Below, piece after piece: positions 18,978 to 42,860 of a stretch of DNA of 64,000 bases (the first letter of the stretch is position 1; every line of letters begins with the position of its first letter). Source of the DNA: Blastococcus sp. HT6-4. Lineage in GTDB: Bacteria; Actinomycetota; Actinomycetes; Mycobacteriales; Geodermatophilaceae. Below the pieces are notes generated by a model. The model did no database searches, had not been told where the DNA came from, and saw only the letters and a program-made list of their open reading frames with translations. The stretch covers positions 1,860,001-1,924,000 of the forward strand of contig NZ_CP155551.1 of assembly GCF_039679125.1 (NCBI RefSeq), read 5' to 3'. The position numbers and the translations under genes are program-made.

Positions 18978-19773
18978 GCTCACCGGCGTCGCCCTCGTCA
19001 CCGGGGCGTCCACCGGCATCGGGCGGCACCTGGTCGAGGGGCTCGCCGCGCGCGGCATGGCCGTCGCCGGGCTGGCCCGGGGCGAGGAGCGGCTGCGGGC
19101 GGCGATGGCGGAGGTCGCCGACGCCACCGGCGCCCGCACCCTAGCGGTGACCGCCGACGTCACCGACCGCGCCTCGGTCGAGGCCGCGGTCGGCGAGGTC
19201 CGCGAGCAGCTGGGGCCGGTCGACCTGCTGGTGAACAACGCCGGCCTGATCGACGAGGCCGAGGTGCCGCTGTGGGAGGCCGACCCGGACCAGTGGTGGG
19301 ACGTCGTCACCAGTCATCTGCGGGGCGGCTTCCTGCTCAGCCGCGCCGTCGTCCCGTGGATGCTGCTGCGCAACCGTGGCCGGGTGGTCAACGTGGCCAG
19401 CGGGATGAGCACCCGGGCCAACCCCGACTACTCGGCCTACTCGGTCGCCAAGACCGGGCTCATGCGGCTCACCGAGTCGCTGGCCACCGCGCTGGAGGGC
19501 TCGGACGTGCGGGCCTTCGACGTCGCGCCCGGGGTCGTCGACACCCCGATGACCCGGTCGATGCACATGTGGCAGGGCTTCACGGACTGGACGCCGCCGG
19601 AGCAGGTCGTGGAGATCATCGCGGCGATCGCCGCCGGCGAGCTCGACCCGTGGTCCGGCCGGTTCATGCGGGCGGGCAAGGACGACCTGGACACGCTGCG
19701 GGCCGTGAACCCCGAGGGCACCGCCCGCCAGCTGCGGCTGCGGCCCTACGGGGACGGCGACCCGCTCGGCTGA
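18970..19773 (+). CDS. Short-chain dehydrogenase/reductase
   Basis: 267 residues. Classical SDR: cofactor loop VTGASTGIGR, NNAG motif, catalytic Ser in VASGMSTRAN and YSAYSVAK (Tyr and Lys). The TGxxxGIG with a basic residue after it hints at NADP(H) use, but this is weak. The substrate is unknown; the last ~40 residues (GRFMRAGKDDLDTL) suggest a normal C-terminal substrate lid. GTG 18970 overlaps pheT by 8 nt, so it is probably cotranscribed with pheST although no functional link to phenylalanine is evident. Confidence 0.9.
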
Positions 19774-19992
19774 CGGCTCGTGCCCGTTCCCGGGCGCAGG
19801 CGGCAATGGCATCGTTGACCCGGCGCGGCCGGCGTGCCACCGTGCGGCACCGGTGCCCGGCAGTTCCGGTACCGGCGCCGAGCGAGGAAGCGGAGCGATC
19901 CACCATGGCGGGCCGTTCTCCGGGGGCCCGGGGGCTGACCACCGTCTCGCTCGTGGGCGTGGTCGGGTTCGCCGCCTGGTACGGGCGGCGGC

Positions 19993-20259
19993 GTGGGAGG
20001 ACAGCGCCGCGTTCGCCTCGTGCTGTTCGGTGTCCCGCTGGCGTGCGCGGCGCTCGCCCTGTGGGCGGAGAACGCGAGCGTGACGGCGCCGGCTCCGGCG
20101 GTGGTCGCCGTCCTCGGGGCCGTGTCGGTCGGGTGGTCCCTGCTCACGGGTCCGGGGCTGGGGCTGTGGTTCCTGCTGCCGTCGCTGCTGCTGCTGGTCG
20201 CCGCGATGATCTCGTGGATCGACCGCGGGCGGGACCGCGTCCGACCGCGGCCGACCTGA
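19993..20259 (+). CDS. Small membrane protein
   Basis: 88 residues with three hydrophobic segments: VLFGVPLACAALALWA, a middle VVAVLGAVSVGW stretch and LGLWFLLPSLLLLVAAMISW, ending in a basic tail. I do not recognise a family. Start GTG 19993 has no clear ribosome site. In another frame, an ATG at 19905 with a good purine-rich site starts MAGRSPGARGLTTVSLVGVV, a further hydrophobic segment that would join this frame only through a +1 shift near 19990; the gene may be frameshifted or the true start may differ. It converges with the glycosyltransferase gene. Confidence 0.45.
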   Translation: MGGQRRVRLVLFGVPLACAALALWAENASVTAPAPAVVAVLGAVSVGWSLLTGPGLGLWFLLPSLLLLVAAMISWIDRGRDRVRPRPT

Positions 20260-20262
20260 TCC

Positions 20263-20302
20263 CCGGCCGACGACTGTCCGTACGGTCCGGCACAGCGGCC
20301 GG
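20263..20302. terminator. Hairpin between convergent genes
   Basis: CCGGCCG (20263-20269) pairs with CGGCCGG (20296-20302), with a smaller inner helix around CCGTACGG. It lies between the stops of the small membrane protein gene and the oppositely oriented glycosyltransferase gene. Confidence 0.45.
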
Positions 20303-20353
20303 CTCGGCCACCGGCGCACGATCCTGGCCGGGTCGGTCGGCTGCCGTCCTGGC

Positions 20354-21406
20354 CTACGTGGACGCGCCGCCCGTCGCCCGGCCCGGCCTGTCGCCCTGGT
20401 CGCCGACCAGCCGGACCGGCGGCAGAGGTGGCCGACGGCCTGCTTCGGCGCGCAGCCGCCGCATCGACGAGGCAGCGGTGCGGAGCCGTACGTCCCCGTA
20501 GGCGACTCCGCCGCGCAGCACCCGCGCGGCGAGTGCGAGCCACGAGAACAGCCCCCGTTCCAGCGCCCAGACCGGTGACCAGAGGGCCGCGGTCGCCGGG
20601 AAGACGTCCCGTCCGCCCGCGTGTCGCCGGCCGATCTCGCCCACAGCCGTCACGGCCAGGGCCAGCACGGCGAGACGTCGTCCGCGCCGCCGGATCAGGC
20701 CTTCGATGACGACGGGCCACACCCAGAGGGCGGCGACCAGACGCCAGGGCTGGGCGAGGTCGTCGTAGGCCTGGCGGGGTCGCTGGGACCAGAAGTGCGC
20801 CGCGGTCGGGGGGCGGCGTTCGACGAACAGGTCGGCGGCGTGGTGCTCCCGCCCGCCGTGGGCCCGGATGGTGCGGAGCATCTCCAGGTTCTCGAAGAGG
20901 ACGTCGCCCCGGTAGCCACCCATCGCGAGGAAGGTGGTGCGCCGCAACCCGAAGGTGCCGGGGTAGTCGGCGGCGACGGCTCGGTTGAGCAAGGTGCGGC
21001 CGGTGTCCCAACGGGCGTGCCACGGTGTCGGGCGGAACACGTTCTGAGGGCGCACGACGTCGGCGGTGTCGAGCAGACCCAGCAGCCGTTCCAGGGCAGC
21101 GCGGTCGAAACGGACGTCGTCGTCGGCGACGACCACCCGCTCCCGGTGAGCCGCGCGGACGCCGGTGACCACGCCGGCCACCTTGCCGTTCGCACCGGGC
21201 CAGGGCAGCGGCGGCATGTGCCGTACCAGCCCGCTCCATGCCCGTGCATGGGCGTCGAAGAGCTCAGCCGGGGAGCCGTCGACGATCGTCACGGGGATCC
21301 ACGAGCTCAGCCGGCGCAGGTAGGCCGTCAGCTCGTCCAGCCCCCCGTCGTCGGTCCAGCGCAGCGGGAGGACGTACTCCCCGTCGAGCGGTTCGCGCAC
21401 CCTCAC
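20354..21406 (-). CDS. Glycosyltransferase, GT-A fold, membrane-linked
   Basis: About 350 residues. The N-terminal ~230 residues have a GT-A family 2-type fold: a short WIPVTIVDGSP strand, then RVVVADDDVRFDRAAL, where DDD supplies the DxD metal/nucleotide-sugar site, and LRRTTFLAMGGYRGDVLFENLE before the acceptor region. Two or three hydrophobic segments follow (LVAALWVWPVVIEGLI and nearby), so it is probably membrane-associated. It likely moves a sugar from a nucleotide donor to a lipid or other acceptor. Its GTG start at 21406 overlaps the stop of the upstream diiron enzyme gene by 4 nt, so the two are translationally coupled. Sugar and acceptor unknown. Confidence 0.78.
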   Translation of the reverse strand: MRVREPLDGEYVLPLRWTDDGGLDELTAYLRRLSSWIPVTIVDGSPAELFDAHARAWSGLVRHMPPLPWPGANGKVAGVVTGVRAAHRERVVVADDDVRFDRAALERLLGLLDTADVVRPQNVFRPTPWHARWDTGRTLLNRAVAADYPGTFGLRRTTFLAMGGYRGDVLFENLEMLRTIRAHGGREHHAADLFVERRPPTAAHFWSQRPRQAYDDLAQPWRLVAALWVWPVVIEGLIRRRGRRLAVLALAVTAVGEIGRRHAGGRDVFPATAALWSPVWALERGLFSWLALAARVLRGGVAYGDVRLRTAASSMRRLRAEAGRRPPLPPVRLVGDQGDRPGRATGGAST

Positions 21407-22434
21407 CTCGCCGGGCTCACGGCGACGCCCGCGTTCCGGAGCGAGCTGCGCCCGGCCGACCACGCGCCGAGGACGTGCTCGCCGAACCGCCGCTCGAGGT
21501 GCATCGCGGTGGCTGCCCCGAAGAGCACGTCGGCCAGCAGCTCCGGCTCGTCGGCGACCAGCCCGCCGCACATGTCGTGAGCGGCGACCTGCTCGTGCAC
21601 GGCGTCGGCCTCCACGTGCTCGTCGAAGAACCAGGTGGCGTCGCGGCCGAAGCCGAGGCGGCGCAGGCCCGTGCCGTACCGCCGATTGGGCACCGTGGAG
21701 GTCATCTCGAAGGCGGCGAGATGGCCCACGATCGCGCCGCGCAGCCGGCGGTGCAGCCCGAACAGGGACATCGCGTTGACGGTCGCCAGCGTGGGCGCCG
21801 GCACTCGTTCGACGTGGCTGCCGTAGGTGTCGTCCAGCCCGAGGGCCCGCATGGCACGGGCATAGAGAACGGCGTGCATGCGCTCGGGCCGGCCACCGCC
21901 GTACTCGTCGATCTGGATCTCGGCCAGCGCTGCCTTGGCGCGTCCGGTCAGCCGAGGGATGGCCCAGGTGTGCGGGTCGGCCTCCTTCAGCTCGTAGACC
22001 GACCGGTGGACGACGAATTCGCGGAACTGGCCCGCCGTGGCCCGTCTGGCCAGGAACGAGGACAGGGGCGGCCCCTCGTCCACCGCGACGAGGTGGGTGA
22101 GGGCCGTCGTGACGTCCACGGCCGGAGCGATTGCGGGTACCGGGGCCTGCGCACGAAGGGCGTCCTCGAGCAGGCGCTCCAGCCGTCCGCGGACGGCGAG
22201 CAGGTCCGGACACCACTCGGCGTCCGGATCGACGTCGTCGAACCCCCGGTAGTGCAGCTCGTAGAAGTCGTGCAGTGACAGCTGGAGGTCCTCGTGCGCG
22301 AGGACGTCGGCCGGCTCGATGGTCTCGACCAGCTCCTCAGCCCGGTCGGCCAGGGCAGGCAGCCTGCGTCGGTCCCCCCGCAACGCACCACAGAGCTCCG
22401 CGCTCAGCGGGCCCCGCGGCCTCGGCAAGAGCAT
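21403..22434 (-). CDS. Heme-oxygenase-like diiron enzyme (HDO)
   Basis: 343 residues, all-helical. It matches the iron-containing redox enzyme family of heme-oxygenase-like diiron proteins. Conserved stretches: ELKEADPHTWAIPRL (148-162), AALAEIQIDEYGGG (168-181), MHAVL (186-190), AAFEMTSTVPNRRY (240-253) and FFDEHVEADAVHEQVAAHD (269-287). Candidate iron ligands are E148, E172, H187, E243, D277 and H280. Known relatives (such as UndA, SznF and BesC) perform N-oxygenation or C-C or C-halogen-linked oxidative cleavage; the reaction here is unknown. Start at 22434. The gene is translationally coupled to the glycosyltransferase downstream. Confidence 0.85.
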   Translation of the reverse strand: MLLPRPRGPLSAELCGALRGDRRRLPALADRAEELVETIEPADVLAHEDLQLSLHDFYELHYRGFDDVDPDAEWCPDLLAVRGRLERLLEDALRAQAPVPAIAPAVDVTTALTHLVAVDEGPPLSSFLARRATAGQFREFVVHRSVYELKEADPHTWAIPRLTGRAKAALAEIQIDEYGGGRPERMHAVLYARAMRALGLDDTYGSHVERVPAPTLATVNAMSLFGLHRRLRGAIVGHLAAFEMTSTVPNRRYGTGLRRLGFGRDATWFFDEHVEADAVHEQVAAHDMCGGLVADEPELLADVLFGAATAMHLERRFGEHVLGAWSAGRSSLRNAGVAVSPAR

Positions 22435-22580
22435 CCCGGCCTCCGTGCGGCGCCGGTTCGTCCCGTTCCCCGTCCAGGTGCTGATCGACCTGCCGGATGG
22501 GTCTCCGACTCCCGCACCGCAGTCTTAGCCCGGCGCGCTGGTGTTGTCGAGTCGAGCGGCCGCGGTGGGCCCGCCCGGGA

Positions 22581-23318
22581 TCAGGTGTCCTTCCGGTAGA
22601 CCGCCACGTAGGTGGTGCTCTGGTCGGTGAAGGGGGCACGGTCCCAGTCCTGCCAGCGGTCCTCGAGGTGGAGGCCGGCCAGGCGCGCCATGAGGTCGAG
22701 CTCGGCGGGCCACACGTATCGGTGGTTCACCGGCAGGAGCCGCACGCCGTCGGCCGTGAAGGCCAACCGTGTCGCGGACATCCGTTGCTCGGCGGGGTGC
22801 AGTTCGGCCACCTCGATCTGCACCCGGCCCGCTGCGTGTTCGTGTGCGCGGACCACCCGGCCCCTGTGGAAGGCCGCCACGTCCGGGACCCAGTTCTCGA
22901 CGAGGAACACGCCGGAGGGCTCCAGGTGCGCCGCCGCGTTGCGGAAGGTCTGCACCTGGGCGTCCTGCGACGGCAACGCGTTGATCGTGTTGTAGGCCAG
23001 GACGACGACGGCGTACCGCCGGTCCATGGTCGTCGTCGTGAAGTCGCCGATCTCCACCCGCAGCGACGCGCCCTCTCGGCTGCGGCGGAGCCGCTCCACC
23101 ATCTCGGCGGAGCCGTCGACGCCGTCGACCTGGTGACCGGTGGCCACCAGGGGCAGCGCGATCCGGCCGGTTCCGATGCCGAACTCCAGGACGGCGTCCC
23201 CGGCCGCGTAGTGGGCGATCATCGCCACCGCGGCGTCAGGGGAGAGGTCGGCGTGGAGCTCGTCGTACACCTCGGCGATGTGCCGGCCGTACTCGGAGGG
23301 ATCGAAGCCGCTGGCCAT
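22581..23318 (-). CDS. Class I SAM-dependent methyltransferase
   Basis: 245 residues. Motif I is AVLEFGIGTGRIALPL, then HQVDGVDGS (ribose-binding acidic residue) and VVVLAYNTINAL (motif IV region). The C-terminal half is a beta-rich region (HRYVWPAELDLMARLAGL) as in SAM methyltransferases of the small-molecule type. ATG 23318 is the natural start, in a 96-bp region shared with another methyltransferase gene transcribed the other way. It lies 146 bp upstream of the diiron enzyme gene on the same strand, so they may form one unit. Substrate unknown. Confidence 0.85.
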   Translation of the reverse strand: MASGFDPSEYGRHIAEVYDELHADLSPDAAVAMIAHYAAGDAVLEFGIGTGRIALPLVATGHQVDGVDGSAEMVERLRRSREGASLRVEIGDFTTTTMDRRYAVVVLAYNTINALPSQDAQVQTFRNAAAHLEPSGVFLVENWVPDVAAFHRGRVVRAHEHAAGRVQIEVAELHPAEQRMSATRLAFTADGVRLLPVNHRYVWPAELDLMARLAGLHLEDRWQDWDRAPFTDQSTTYVAVYRKDT

Positions 23319-23414
23319 GCCGGCGTCTACCCCCGCCGGTGACCCGGCACCCGTGCGTCCTCCGGCGCGGTGCCGTGCCCCGCGGACCTGTGCCGGAACA
23401 GGCACGATCGGGGA

Positions 23415-32652
<9,238 letters not shown>

Positions 32653-32656
32653 CCCG

Positions 32657-33325
32657 GTGAGCACCGTTCCGTCGTGCCGGCCCGGGCCGGGTCCCCTCGT
32701 GCGCGAGGAGGACCTGCTCGGGCCGGTCGACGTCGTGGCGCCGGCGCTGCTCGGGTGCTGGGTGGTCACCGACCGGCCGGAGGGCCGGGTGGCGCTGCGG
32801 CTGACCGAGGTGGAGGCGTACTCGGGGGAGGGGATGGACCCGGCGGCGCACTCGCACGGCGGCCCGACTCCGCGCTCGGAGATCATGTTCGGCCCGCCGG
32901 GCCGGCTGTACGTGTACTTCAGCTACGGCGTGCACTGGTGCGCGAACGTCGTCGTCGGCCCCGAGGGGCGCGGGTCGGCGGTGCTGCTGCGGGCGGGGGA
33001 GGTGGTGGTGGGGGAGGAGATCGCCCGGAACCGCCGGCCCGCGGCCCGTGCCGCACGCGACCTCGCCCGGGGGCCGGCGCGGCTGACCCAGGCCCTGGCC
33101 ATCGGGCCCGACGACCGGGGCGGCCACCTGCTCGACCAGGGGAGCCCGGTGCGGCTGCACCGGGGGGAGCCCCCGGCGGCCGTCTCGGCCGGCCCACGGG
33201 TCGGCATCACCAGGGCGGCGGAGCTGCCGTGGCGGTTCTGGGCGACCGACGCCCCCTCCGTGAGCGTGTTCCGGGCAGGGGGCAAGCCGCGCCGCCGGCC
33301 GGCCGGGCAGGATGGGTCCCCGTGA
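32657..33325 (+). CDS. mpg: 3-methyladenine DNA glycosylase (AAG family)
   Basis: 222 residues. Removes alkylated purines such as 3-methyladenine from DNA, starting base excision repair. The family motif TEVEAYSGEGMDPAAHS carries the catalytic Glu, followed by SEIMFGPPGRLYVYFSYG. GTG 32657 starts 5 nt after argH. Its end overlaps tyrS by 4 nt. The argH-mpg-tyrS order is the same as in Mycobacterium, where mpg precedes tyrS. The last ~15 residues are basic and variable. Confidence 0.93.
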   Translation: MSTVPSCRPGPGPLVREEDLLGPVDVVAPALLGCWVVTDRPEGRVALRLTEVEAYSGEGMDPAAHSHGGPTPRSEIMFGPPGRLYVYFSYGVHWCANVVVGPEGRGSAVLLRAGEVVVGEEIARNRRPAARAARDLARGPARLTQALAIGPDDRGGHLLDQGSPVRLHRGEPPAAVSAGPRVGITRAAELPWRFWATDAPSVSVFRAGGKPRRRPAGQDGSP

Positions 33326-34599
33326 ACGACGTCATCGACGACCTGCACCGCCGTGGGCTCATCGCCCAGAGCACCGACGAGGCCGCCCTGCGGGAGCACC
33401 TCGCCGAGGGGCCGGTCACGTTCTACTGCGGCTTCGACCCGACGGCGGAGAGCCTGCACGTCGGCCACCTGGTGCAGTTCATGGTGCTCCGCGCCCTCCA
33501 GCGGGCCGGCCACCAGCCCGTCGTCCTGGTGGGCGGCGCGACCGGCCTGATCGGTGACCCCCGGCCCTCGGCCGAGCGGCAGCTGAACGACCCGTCGGTC
33601 GTCGCCGCGTGGGTGGCCGGCATCCGCCGCCAGGTGGCCCCGTTCCTCGAGCTGCCCGCCGAGCGGGACGGGCTCCGGGCACCGATCTACGTCGACAACC
33701 TCGACTGGACGGCGCAGCTGTCGGCCATCGACTTCCTGCGCGGGCTGGGCAAGCACTTCCGCGTCGGCCGCATGCTGGCCAAGGAGGCGGTCTCGGCCCG
33801 GCTGAACTCCGAGGCCGGCATCAGCTACACGGAGTTCAGCTACCAGATCCTGCAGGCCAACGACTACCTCCAGCTGTTCCGCCGGCACGGCGTCACGCTG
33901 CAGACCGGCGGCTCGGACCAGTGGGGCAACCTGACGGCCGGGATCGACCTGGTGCGGCGGACCGAGGGGACGTCGGTGCACGCCCTCTCGACGCCGTTGG
34001 TGACCAAGTCCGACGGCACCAAGTTCGGCAAGTCCGAAGGCGGCGCCGTCTGGCTGGACCCGGGCCTGACGTCGCCGTACGCCTTCTTCCAGTTCTGGCT
34101 CAACGCCGACGACGTCGACGCCCGCACGTGGCTGCCGCTGTTCTCCGAGCGGCCGGCCGAGGAGCTCGAGGCCCTGGTCGCCGAGAGCCTGGAGCGCCCG
34201 GCGGCCCGGACGGCGCAGCGCGCGCTGGCCGAGGAGCTGACGCTCCTGGTCCACGGGCCCGAGCAGCTCCGGCAGGCCGAGGCCGCCGGGCGGGCGCTGT
34301 TCGGGCGGGAGGACCTGGGCTCCCTCGACGCCGCCACGCTGACGGCGGCCCTGCAGGAGGCGGGGAGCATCACCGTCGACGGCGAGGTGCCCACGGTGGC
34401 GCAGCTGCTGCAGCAGACCGGCCTCGTCGCCAGCCTGTCCGAGGCCCGGCGCACGGTGAAGGAGGGCGGGGCGTACGTGAACAACGAGCGCGTCACCGAC
34501 GCCGACGCCGCGCCGCCGGCGGACGCCTGGCTGCCCGGCGGATGGCTCGTCCTGCGCCGGGGACGGCGGTCGATCGCGGGCGTGCGCCGGGAGGCGTAG
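33322..34599 (+). CDS. tyrS: Tyrosine-tRNA ligase
   Basis: 425 residues, class I. HIGH-type motif in FDPTAESLHVGHLV; KMSKS-type motif is KFGKS (with SDGTKFGKSEGG). Tyrosine pocket: SYQILQANDYLQL and GGSDQWGN. The C-terminal S4-like domain (EARRTVKEGGAYVNNERV) binds tRNA. GTG 33322 overlaps mpg by 4 nt. The KFGKS variant is the usual form in actinobacterial TyrRS1. No T-box leader was found. The gene ends 98 nt before the rrn promoter. Confidence 0.97.
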   Translation: MNDVIDDLHRRGLIAQSTDEAALREHLAEGPVTFYCGFDPTAESLHVGHLVQFMVLRALQRAGHQPVVLVGGATGLIGDPRPSAERQLNDPSVVAAWVAGIRRQVAPFLELPAERDGLRAPIYVDNLDWTAQLSAIDFLRGLGKHFRVGRMLAKEAVSARLNSEAGISYTEFSYQILQANDYLQLFRRHGVTLQTGGSDQWGNLTAGIDLVRRTEGTSVHALSTPLVTKSDGTKFGKSEGGAVWLDPGLTSPYAFFQFWLNADDVDARTWLPLFSERPAEELEALVAESLERPAARTAQRALAEELTLLVHGPEQLRQAEAAGRALFGREDLGSLDAATLTAALQEAGSITVDGEVPTVAQLLQQTGLVASLSEARRTVKEGGAYVNNERVTDADAAPPADAWLPGGWLVLRRGRRSIAGVRREA

Positions 34600-34696
34600 A
34601 GCACCGGTCGGCCAGGCCCGCCGGGCGTCGGACCAGGGTGAACGGCCGGTGGCACGGGCGTGGCGATCGCGTGTCCGGCGTCACCCCTGACCTCGT

Positions 34697-34725
34697 TTGA
34701 CACCGCTCGCCGGGCCGCGTAACTT
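34697..34725 (+). promoter_or_regulatory. rrn promoter
   Basis: TTGACA (34697-34702), a 17-nt spacer and TAACTT (34720-34725). The -35 is perfect and the spacing ideal, as expected for a strong sigma-A rRNA promoter. Transcription would start near 34732, about 265 nt before 16S. A second TAGAGT (34799-34804) could be a weak P2, without a good -35. Confidence 0.8.
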
Positions 34726-34996
34726 TCTCTTTGCGCCGCGCGGCCCGGGAGGGCCGCCGGACCGGATGGCCCCTCTAGCGGGCCTCTGGAAACCGGCGTA
34801 GAGTTGGACATCCAGCCAGGGACGAAGCCCGCGAGGGTCTACTTCCTGCGCGTCCGCTCCTTGAGAACTCAACAGCGTGCCGAAAGTCAGTGCCAAGTAA
34901 TACCCCGTGCCATGGCTCTTGTGGTTGTGGCAGGGATTCCTTTGGTTGATTGATATCGCGAGTGTCAGCTCGCGGTTCTCAGCTGTGATCAAATCA
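34726..34996 (+). promoter_or_regulatory. rrn leader region
   Basis: Non-coding leader between the promoter and 16S. It contains the actinobacterial leader element TTGAGAACTCAACAGCGTGC (34861-34880), whose core TTGAGAACT recurs before 23S at 36870, and a small hairpin CGCGAG/CTCGCG near 34956-34977. The element is likely involved in antitermination or processing. I see no protein gene here. Confidence 0.6.
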
Positions 34997-40104
<5,108 letters not shown>

Positions 40105-40145
40105 CACACACCTACCTTCTGGTGCTGTGAACGAGCTCGGATAAC

Positions 40146-40179
40146 AAGATGTCACGCGTCCACTGTGCGGTTCTGAACG
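40146..40179 (+). promoter_or_regulatory. 23S processing stalk, 3' arm
   Basis: Complement of 36868-36900; see that entry. It lies in the 107-nt spacer between 23S and 5S, which contains no tRNA. Confidence 0.75.
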
Positions 40180-40211
40180 CACGAACCAGCCGGTTCGTAC
40201 ATGTTCACAGA

Positions 40212-40329
40212 GTTACGGCGGCCATGGCGAGAGGGAAACGCCCGGTCACATTCCGAACCCGGAAGCTAAGCCTTTCAGCGCCGATGGTACTGCCCTGGAG
40301 ACGGGGTGGGAGAGTAGGACGCCGCCGGA
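40212..40329 (+). rRNA. rrf: 5S ribosomal RNA
   Basis: 118 nt, opening GTTACGGCGGCCATGGCGAG and containing the conserved GGGAAACGCCCGGTCACATT and CCGAACCCGGAAGCTAAGCC blocks. The 5' GGCGGC pairs with the 3' GCCGCC to close helix I. Ends are within a few bases. Confidence 0.95.
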
Positions 40330-40339
40330 CATACTTCAC

Positions 40340-40378
40340 CGAATGGGGGTCAGAGCCACGTGCTCTGGCCCCCATTCG
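40340..40378 (+). terminator. rrn terminator
   Basis: A 17-bp stem with one G-T pair (CGAATGGGGGTCAGAGC with GCTCTGGCCCCCATTCG), loop CACGT, followed by CATTTCT. It lies 11 nt past 5S and is the strongest intrinsic-terminator-like hairpin in the window. Confidence 0.9.
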
Positions 40379-40442
40379 CATTTCTGGCCGCCGCCGGCCC
40401 GCTGGCTGAGCGCGGCATCGAGCGAAGAGGTACCCACAACTC

Positions 40443-42383
<1,941 letters not shown>

Positions 42384-42482
42384 GGTCTGACAGGGACGCC
42401 ACGTCCGTCCACATGCGGACGTGGTGTCCACAGATCGTTCGGGTTCCCCCCGGGGGGCAGCACGAGCGGCCAGGCTTCCGTC

Positions 42483-42842
42483 ATGACCGTGGCTGTGATC
42501 GACCGCAACGACGTCGTCCTTCGCGGACGCGTGTCCGCCCCGGCGGAACTCCGGACGTTGCCCAGCGGGGACGCGCTGGTCACGTTCCGGCTGGTGGTCC
42601 GCAGGCCCGTCCCTCGGGCGCGGGGTCAGTCCGTCGACGTGCTCACCTGCATCTCCTACGACCGGGCCCTGCAACGGCGCATCGGCATGTGGCAGCCGGG
42701 GGACGTGGTCGAGGTCGAGGGGGCCCTCCAGCGCCGCTTCTGGCGGACCGCCTCGGGGACGGCGTCGGTCTGCGAGGTGAACTGCCGACGTGGGCGCAAG
42801 GTCCCGCGATCGGCGGCGCGGACGGCCGAGGAGACCGCGTGA
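42483..42842 (+). CDS. Short single-stranded DNA-binding protein paralogue
   Basis: 119 residues with an OB fold of the SSB family: VVLRGRVSAPAELRTLPSGDA, then VTFRLVVRR and the typical VDVLTCISYDRALQRR and VEVEGALQRRFW strands. It lacks the long Gly-rich linker and acidic DDDIPF-type tail of housekeeping SsbA, ending instead in RTAEETA, so it would not recruit partners through the usual tip. It probably is an accessory paralogue, as found in many actinobacteria (SsbB-type). ATG 42483. It sits alone between the TPR gene and DUF1015. Confidence 0.82.
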   Translation: MTVAVIDRNDVVLRGRVSAPAELRTLPSGDALVTFRLVVRRPVPRARGQSVDVLTCISYDRALQRRIGMWQPGDVVEVEGALQRRFWRTASGTASVCEVNCRRGRKVPRSAARTAEETA

Positions 42843-42860
42843 CCGTGGCTCCTCGCCGGG

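Noticed and set aside
34799-34804. Second rrn promoter (TAGAGT)
   Set aside because: A -10-like hexamer without a recognisable -35 at 16-19 nt; mentioned only as a weak possibility.
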